A DNA stretch of 64,000 nt, from positions 62,001 through 126,000 of the forward strand of contig CAYLQY010000001.1 of the NCBI GenBank assembly GCA_964386325.1, in the 5' to 3' direction. Source of the DNA: Anaerorhabdus sp964386325 (GTDB lineage: Bacteria; Bacillota_I; Bacilli_A; Erysipelotrichales; Erysipelotrichaceae). The notes beneath the pieces are model-generated. The model was given only the letters and a program-made list of their open reading frames with translations, did no database searches and had not been told where the DNA came from. Of this stretch, positions 58,815 through 64,000 are shown in pieces (within the stretch, counting starts at the first letter, position 1; each line of letters starts with the position of its first letter). A program made the translations under genes and the position numbers.

Positions 58815-60303
58815 GGGACTTCTCCAATTCGTTGAGTAAATTTGATTTTACTTCTTCTTGTTTTAAAATAGTTGGATGTTGAATATCACTATGAAGTACT
58901 TGTGCAAGGTTATTAGGTATTCTTTCTTTATTTAAAGATGAAAGTTCGATAAGTGCTTGTTCTTCTGAGGAAATTTCTTTTTTAAGGATTGCCTCAACAA
59001 CATCTTTAGCAAATTTATAAGGGGAAGCTGTGCTTAAGATAATTGTATGTGTATCATCCTCTGTTTCTTGAGTGTATTTGTCATAACAATGTAACGCAAC
59101 AGCAGTATGTGGGTCAACTACTTTTTCGTACTTGTTATAAATAGTACGAATTGTTTCTTTTGTTTCATCATCATTTGCATAATAACTAGTGAAATCAGTA
59201 TTCAATCGTTTTATTTCTTCTGGATTCAACATGTATTCTCCAGTAGATGAAAGATGATTCATGAGTTCGTTTACACGATTAGTATCATGATTAGCTACTT
59301 CAAATAAGTAACGTTCAACATTACTACTGACTAAGATATCCATTGAGGGGGAGATTGTTTTATGGAACACTCTTCTTTTATCATAATGTCCTGTTTGAAT
59401 GAATTCTGTTAAAACGTTATTTTCGTTGGACGCACAAATAAGTTTATTGATAGGAAGCCCTAAGCACTTTGCGTAGTAACCTGCTAGGATATTTCCAAAA
59501 TTGCCGGTTGGAACGACAAAGTTAACTTTATCATTTAATTGAATGACACCTGATTCAACGAGTTTACAATAACTATAAAAGTAATAAACTACTTGTGGAC
59601 ATAGACGACCTATATTAATGCTATTTGCACTTGAAAGCTGGATATTTTTTTCTAATAAATTGTTGTTTAGTGTATCATCATTGAATATTTCTTTGACGAT
59701 GCGTTGACAATCATCAAAATTACCTTCAATGGCATATACATGTGTATTAGTTCCTTTTGTTGTTAGCATTTGTTTTTCTTGCATCTTTGAAACTAATTGA
59801 TTTGGATAATAACAGAAGATTTGTACGCCAGGTTTATTTTTAAATCCTTCTAAGGCAGCTTTTCCAGTATCACCAGAGGTCGCTGTTAGAATGCATATTT
59901 CATTATTAATCTCATTTTTCTTAGCACATTCAGGCATGAACAAAGGGAGTAACTGCAATGCAACATCCTTAAATGCTGATGTTGGACCATGATATAGTTC
60001 AAGTAAAGTTGAAGAACCAATGGGTGTTAGCGCAACAACTTCATTTGTATCAAATGTTTCAGAATAAGCATTTGAAAGACAATTAACTAGTTCATGTTCA
60101 CTAAAATCATCTATAAAAGTGTGTAAGACATCATACGCAATTTCGATATAACTTTTATTTAGTAGTTTTTGTATTGGGAGATTCTTTGTAGATAGATCTT
60201 GAGGTACAAATAAGCCACCATCGTCACTTATACCTTTAAGAACTGATAACGAAAAAGAATTACTACATTTCGAATTACGTGTGCTTGTATAAAAATATTG
60301 CAT
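58807..60303 (-). CDS. thrC: Threonine synthase
   Basis: 498 residues, behind AAGGAG. YTSTRNSKCSNSFSLSVLKG and GGLFVPQD open the protein, and the pyridoxal phosphate Lys lies in GPTSAFKDVALQL. LTATSGDTGKAALEGF and VVPTGNFGNILAGYYAKCLG are the other cofactor loops. The length places it with the long ThrC form of E. coli and yeast type. It converts O-phosphohomoserine to threonine. It heads the reverse threonine operon. Confidence 0.96.
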   Translation of the reverse strand: MQYFYTSTRNSKCSNSFSLSVLKGISDDGGLFVPQDLSTKNLPIQKLLNKSYIEIAYDVLHTFIDDFSEHELVNCLSNAYSETFDTNEVVALTPIGSSTLLELYHGPTSAFKDVALQLLPLFMPECAKKNEINNEICILTATSGDTGKAALEGFKNKPGVQIFCYYPNQLVSKMQEKQMLTTKGTNTHVYAIEGNFDDCQRIVKEIFNDDTLNNNLLEKNIQLSSANSINIGRLCPQVVYYFYSYCKLVESGVIQLNDKVNFVVPTGNFGNILAGYYAKCLGLPINKLICASNENNVLTEFIQTGHYDKRRVFHKTISPSMDILVSSNVERYLFEVANHDTNRVNELMNHLSSTGEYMLNPEEIKRLNTDFTSYYANDDETKETIRTIYNKYEKVVDPHTAVALHCYDKYTQETEDDTHTIILSTASPYKFAKDVVEAILKKEISSEEQALIELSSLNKERIPNNLAQVLHSDIQHPTILKQEEVKSNLLNELEKSHE

Positions 60304-60313
60304 AAATTACTCC

Positions 60314-60361
60314 TTGTTTTGTTCATGAACACATGATACAATGTCCATCATAGAAAAACAA
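60314..60361. promoter_or_regulatory. Overlapping divergent threonine promoters with a 12-bp palindrome
   Basis: Forward (hom): TTGTTT (60314-60319), 17 nt, TACAAT (60337-60342) with TGA upstream. Reverse (thrC): TTGTTT (60361-60356), 17 nt, TATCAT (60338-60333). The -10 boxes overlap. The perfect palindrome TGTTCATGAACA (60320-60331) fills the forward spacer and covers the reverse start site, so one bound protein would block both operons. Confidence 0.7.
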
Positions 60362-60390
60362 GTGTATTTTACACGAATACAGGTGAAAAT

Positions 60391-61548
60391 ATGAAAATTG
60401 CTATTTTGGGATATGGAACTGTTGGAAAAGGAGTAGTAAAAATACTTGAGGAAAGATTTCCTCATTTTGAAATTGTGAAGATTGTTGTTCGCTTAAAAAC
60501 GGAATGTATTGATGAAAGGTTTACAACGGACTTTTATGAAATATTTAATAATGATGTTGATGTATTGATGGAAATGATTGTGGGTGATTCACCAACATAT
60601 GAGTATATTCACTATGCACTATCTAAATGTGTTCATGTAATTACGTCAAATAAAGCCACTGTTGCATGCCATTTGGAAGAGTATATGAAACTTGCCAAAG
60701 AAAATCATTGTCAGTTTCGATATGAAGCTAGTGTAGCGGGTGGCATTCCTTGGATTCAAGGTTTAATCAAGGCAAAGAGAATTGATAAGATTGAAAGAAT
60801 CGAAGGTATCTTAAATGGAACAACCAATTATATCTTAGATCATATGCTTAAGGAAAATAAGGATTATAATGAAGTGCTCCAAGTTGCTCAAAAACTAGGA
60901 TATGCCGAAAGCGATCCTTCCGCAGACGTTGATGGTATGGATGCATTAAGAAAGATATGTATTTCATCCTCACTTGGCTATAATATTCGAGTTAACACGG
61001 ATGAAATCGACTGTTTTGGTATATCTAATGTAAAGCTAAATGATGTAAAGAAGTTTAAAGAAGATGGAATGTTGATTAAATTAATGGGCTATTCAAATTT
61101 TGAAAATAATAAATTTTATGCCTGTGTTGAACCTGTGTTAGTTTCAATAATGTCAAAATATGCTTCGGTAGATGAAAATAATAATGCGGTTTCCCTTTAT
61201 GGAAATACAATTGGTGAATTGATGTTTATTGGCCAAGGAGCAGGGCAAGCACCAACTGCGAATGCAATGATTCAAGACTTATTGGATATTAATGATCGTC
61301 GTTATGATCAAGAATGTAATTTTGTTGATTGTGAAATCAATAGAGAAGATGTATTCAATAATTATATATTTTGTATGAATGAAGATAATTCAAAGATCTT
61401 CAGCGATAAGATGGATTTTATTGAAAAAGTGCATGAACGTTATTATATAACGTGTAAGCCAAGTACTGTTGAAGAGAAAAATAAATGGATAAAAGAATTA
61501 AGTGAATTAAACTGTGAATTCTTTTATGCAAGAAGGAGAGTTTTATGA
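60391..61548 (+). CDS. hom: Homoserine dehydrogenase
   Basis: 385 residues. The nucleotide loop is ILGYGTVGKGVVKILEERF, the substrate and catalytic region VEGILNGTTNYIL-like segment reads EGILNGTTNYIL, and GYAESDPSADVDGMDALRK carries the catalytic acid and Lys. The C-terminal stretch of about 70 residues is weakly ACT-like, and a full regulatory ACT domain is not clear. It reduces aspartate semialdehyde to homoserine. It overlaps the aspartate kinase gene by 4 nt. Confidence 0.94.
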   Translation: MKIAILGYGTVGKGVVKILEERFPHFEIVKIVVRLKTECIDERFTTDFYEIFNNDVDVLMEMIVGDSPTYEYIHYALSKCVHVITSNKATVACHLEEYMKLAKENHCQFRYEASVAGGIPWIQGLIKAKRIDKIERIEGILNGTTNYILDHMLKENKDYNEVLQVAQKLGYAESDPSADVDGMDALRKICISSSLGYNIRVNTDEIDCFGISNVKLNDVKKFKEDGMLIKLMGYSNFENNKFYACVEPVLVSIMSKYASVDENNNAVSLYGNTIGELMFIGQGAGQAPTANAMIQDLLDINDRRYDQECNFVDCEINREDVFNNYIFCMNEDNSKIFSDKMDFIEKVHERYYITCKPSTVEEKNKWIKELSELNCEFFYARRRVL

Positions 61549-62852
61549 TAGTTTCAAAATTCGGAGGTTCATCAGTAGCATCAAGTGAACAATTTAAAAA
61601 AGTAAAATCAATTGTAATGAGTGATGAAAGAAGAAAAATCATTGTGACAAGTGCATCTGGAAAAGAATCTCCTAATGATAATAAGATTACGGATTTACTA
61701 TATCTTGTTCACGCACATCTTCAATACTCAGTATCGTTCAAAGAATTGTTTTCTTCAATTGCAAAGCGCTATATTAAAATTCAAAATGATTTAAATTTGA
61801 AAACAAATATTCAAGTAGATTTAGAAGAAATCGAAATGGGACTTACAAAACGTTGTCCAATTGATGATTTGGTTTCTCGTGGAGAATATTTAACAGGTAT
61901 TCTATTAGCGGATTATTTAGGTTATAAATTTGTTGATGCAAAGGATATCCTTTGGTTCAATTATGATGGATCAATTGATTTTGATAAAACAGAAATGATG
62001 GTTAAGAATGCCATCAATAAGTATGATAAAATTGTTGTTCCAGGTTTTTATGGCTCAATGCCAGATGGAAATATTCATGTCATGAAACGTGGAGGATCAG
62101 ATATTACGGGAAGTATATTAGCGCGTGTATGCGATGCTGAAGTCTATGAGAATTGGACTGATGTTTCTGGTATTTTAATGGCAGATCCAAGGATAATTGA
62201 AAATCCTAAACAGATTGAGAAAATTACATATAGTGAATTAAGAGAGTTATCCTATATGGGTGCTAATGTTCTGCATGAAGATGCGATTTATCCAGTGAAG
62301 GATTCTAATATTCCAATTTTAATTCTTAATACAAATGACCCAACATTCAAAGGTACAATGATTTGTGACAAGATTATTAATGATGAATCAAAGAATATGA
62401 TTACTGGAATAGCAGGAAAGAAAGATTTTACTGTAATCACAATGTATCGGCATAATGCTTCTAATGAAATTGGGTTATTAAGGAAAGCATTAGAAGTTTT
62501 TGAAAAATATAAAATAAGTGTTGAACATGTACCAAGTGGAATTGATAATTTTTCAATTGTTGTTTCAACGAAATCAGTCGAGCGATTTCTTTATGAAATT
62601 GTGAGCGAGTTAAAACAGGCTACAGGTAGTGAAAGTGTTCAAGTAACAAATAATCTATCATTATTAGCAATTGTGGGTAGAAACATGGCAAAGCATGTGG
62701 GGGTTTCAGGACAGTTGTTTAAAACACTAGGGGATTATGAAATAAACATTCGTATGATTGCCCAAGGTAGTGATGAGATAAATATTATTGTCGGTGTAGA
62801 AAATGAAGACTTTGAAAAAGCCATTCATGTCTTATATAATTCGTTTGCGTAG
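61545..62852 (+). CDS. Aspartate kinase (monofunctional)
   Basis: 435 residues behind AAGGAG. The amino acid kinase domain opens with VSKFGGSSVASSEQFKKV and has FYGSMPDGNIHVMKRGGSDI and ENWTDVSGILMADPR. Two ACT domains follow from about residue 290 (FTVITMYRHNASNEIGLL; LLAIVGRNMAKHVGVSG), the site of feedback control. It phosphorylates aspartate, the first step to threonine, lysine and methionine. It overlaps hom by 4 nt, and asd follows 11 nt later. Confidence 0.94.
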   Translation: MIVSKFGGSSVASSEQFKKVKSIVMSDERRKIIVTSASGKESPNDNKITDLLYLVHAHLQYSVSFKELFSSIAKRYIKIQNDLNLKTNIQVDLEEIEMGLTKRCPIDDLVSRGEYLTGILLADYLGYKFVDAKDILWFNYDGSIDFDKTEMMVKNAINKYDKIVVPGFYGSMPDGNIHVMKRGGSDITGSILARVCDAEVYENWTDVSGILMADPRIIENPKQIEKITYSELRELSYMGANVLHEDAIYPVKDSNIPILILNTNDPTFKGTMICDKIINDESKNMITGIAGKKDFTVITMYRHNASNEIGLLRKALEVFEKYKISVEHVPSGIDNFSIVVSTKSVERFLYEIVSELKQATGSESVQVTNNLSLLAIVGRNMAKHVGVSGQLFKTLGDYEINIRMIAQGSDEINIIVGVENEDFEKAIHVLYNSFA

Positions 62853-62863
62853 AGGTGTAAAAA

Positions 62864-63853
62864 ATGAGAATAGGAATCGTAGGAGCAACTGGAGCTGTAG
62901 GTCAACAAATGTTATTGTGCTTACAAGAGAAAAACTTTAATATTGAAGAAATGCGTTTGTTTGCAAGTGAAAGAAGTGCTGGAAGAGAAGTGGATTTTAA
63001 TGGTAACAAAATAATAATTGAAAATTTAGAAACAAAACGATTTAAAGGTTTAGATTATATATTAGGGGCATTAGAGGCGGATATCTCAAAACAAATTGCA
63101 CAAGATATTGTTGATGCAGGATGTATTTATATTGATAACAGTAGTGCGTTTCGCTCTGAAAATAATGTTCCACTTGTTGTACCAGAAGTAAATCGTCAAG
63201 ATATCTTCAAACATCAGGGTATTATCGCAAATCCAAATTGCTGTACAATTATCACGTTGGTGGTGGCATCAATTCTGAATCGTTTATCAAAAATTGATAA
63301 AATGATGGTATCAACATATCAAGCGGTATCTGGAGCAGGGGTCATGGGTATGCAAGAATTGAATCAACAAATTCAATCAATTGGACATGGGCAACCTTGT
63401 AACGTAAATACTTTTCAAAAACAAATTGCGTTCAACTGTATTCCTCAAATTGGAGATTGTAATGATTTAGGGTATTCAAGTGAAGAAATGAAAATGCAAA
63501 ACGAAGGAAGAAAAATATTGCACAATGATGATTTATTAGTTAACTGTACTTGTGTAAGAGTTCCAGTAATGCGCTCGCATTCAATATCTTGTACATGTTT
63601 CACTCAAGATAAAGTTGAACTTGAAACGTTTAAGAATGAATTAGAAAAAGCAAAAGGAATCAAAGTCATGGAATTACCTACACCACTTGATGCAAGTAAT
63701 CAGGATGATATTCTTGTGGGCAGAATTCGTAAGGATATGCTATTTGAAAACGGTATCACATTTTGGTGTGTGGGTGATCAAATAAGAAAAGGTGCAGCAA
63801 CCAATGCAGTTCAAATTATTGAAGAGTTAGAAAAAGGGATATGCACTTTATAG
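62864..63853 (+). CDS. asd: Aspartate-semialdehyde dehydrogenase
   Basis: 329 residues behind GAGGTG. The NADP loop is GIVGATGAVGQQML, the catalytic Cys126 sits in IANPNCCTI, and TCVRVPVMRSHS holds the His and Arg region. It reduces aspartyl phosphate to the semialdehyde used by Hom. It ends the forward threonine operon at a strong terminator that overlaps its last codons. Confidence 0.96.
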   Translation: MRIGIVGATGAVGQQMLLCLQEKNFNIEEMRLFASERSAGREVDFNGNKIIIENLETKRFKGLDYILGALEADISKQIAQDIVDAGCIYIDNSSAFRSENNVPLVVPEVNRQDIFKHQGIIANPNCCTIITLVVASILNRLSKIDKMMVSTYQAVSGAGVMGMQELNQQIQSIGHGQPCNVNTFQKQIAFNCIPQIGDCNDLGYSSEEMKMQNEGRKILHNDDLLVNCTCVRVPVMRSHSISCTCFTQDKVELETFKNELEKAKGIKVMELPTPLDASNQDDILVGRIRKDMLFENGITFWCVGDQIRKGAATNAVQIIEELEKGICTL

Positions 63854-63867
63854 TGCGTATCCCTTTA
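63833..63867. terminator. Bidirectional terminator after asd
   Basis: AAAGGGATATGCAC, a 6-nt loop and GTGCGTATCCCTTT pair over 14 bp with one wobble. It also covers the stop of the reverse gene that follows. Confidence 0.8.
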
Positions 63868-64000
63868 GTTATTAGTTAGTTCCTGAACAAGATTCAGTAT
63901 AACGTCATTATCAATAATAGCATTTGATGTAAGCGAATAAAACACATCGTTATTCGACCAAGTTACGATTGTAACATCAGTATCAGTGGTATCGATATTT
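63865..64000 (-). CDS. C-terminus of a reverse-strand protein, DUF4367-like
   Basis: The last 44 codons of a gene whose start lies beyond the window. The sequence VTIVTWSNNDVFYSLTSNAI, followed by acidic residues and ILNLVQELTNN, matches the end of the DUF4367 domain found in membrane or lipoprotein sensors of Firmicutes (VTWSDNGYYYLTS-like). That match is from memory of the pattern and is weak over so few residues. Confidence 0.5.
   Translation of the reverse strand, partial: NIDTTDTDVTIVTWSNNDVFYSLTSNAIIDNDVILNLVQELTNN

Noticed and set aside
60304..60390. T-box or leader-peptide control of the threonine genes
   Set aside because: The gap is too short for a T-box, and no ORF rich in Thr or Ile codons precedes either operon.
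1..64000. tRNA, rRNA, CRISPR, prophage or transposase genes
   Set aside because: No cloverleaf, rRNA segment, regular repeat array, phage structural gene or intact transposase was seen on reading; a tRNAscan or IS search would be needed to exclude short remnants.

Overview
The window is AT-rich, densely coded DNA with short intergenic gaps, consensus-like promoters, AGGAGG-type ribosome sites and many hairpin-plus-T-run terminators. Gene content (many PTS genes, MurR/MurQ, ABC-F, YwbE, CarD, paired short chromate transporters) points to a low-GC Bacillota, most likely a fermentative, host-associated member near the Erysipelotrichia. The taxonomy is inference from gene content only. I found no tRNA, rRNA, CRISPR array, prophage or intact insertion sequence.

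Layout. 1-5.7 kb: a PRD-type PTS-responsive activator (cut by the window edge) divergent from a lactose/cellobiose-family PTS operon with a LacG-like 6-phospho-beta-glycosidase and an unexpected YczE/YitT-like membrane protein. 5.8-16.1 kb: housekeeping and stress genes (membrane acyltransferase, GMP synthase, hydrolase, acetyltransferase, DEAD-box helicase, YwbE, ABC-F, DHH phosphoesterase) and a broken HTH regulator. 16.2-25.6 kb: intracellular GH13 amylase, flavodoxin, HAD phosphatase, then an AraC regulator with an esterase-ROK kinase-PAP2 operon, metallo-enzymes, nucleoside diphosphate kinase and a TfoX-like protein.

25.6-30.3 kb: an amino-sugar locus (murQ, a MurR/RpiR regulator, mannose-family PTS with fused IIC-IID, nanE), probably controlled through two matching GAAAC-N3-GTTTC operators. 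30.3-33 kb: a 0.6-kb stretch without a recognised gene but with a promoter and hairpins, a C39-like lipoprotein and an MFS transporter.

33.1-39.6 kb is the best candidate for an undescribed system: GntR, amidohydrolase, PTS IIB, IIC, IID, a second degenerate amidohydrolase, an eIF2B/MtnA-fold protein, a BtpA/SgcQ-family barrel and PTS IIA, with a strong hairpin terminator inside the operon. The transporter and enzymes suggest uptake and breakdown of a phosphorylated sugar or sugar derivative by a route I cannot assign to a known pathway.

39.7-46.7 kb: a heavy-metal exporter and a MarR-controlled MATE/heterodimeric ABC efflux operon. 46.7-50.5 kb: a complete oxidative pentose phosphate operon (pgl, gnd, zwf). 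50.5-57.5 kb: peptidase, a 47-residue membrane protein, chromate transporters, CarD, a lipoprotein, an amidohydrolase and a cysteine desulfidase. 57.5-63.9 kb: all enzymes from aspartate to threonine in two divergent operons (thrC-thrB-ACT regulator; hom-aspartokinase-asd) whose overlapping promoters share a perfect 12-bp palindrome. The window ends in a partial reverse-strand gene.
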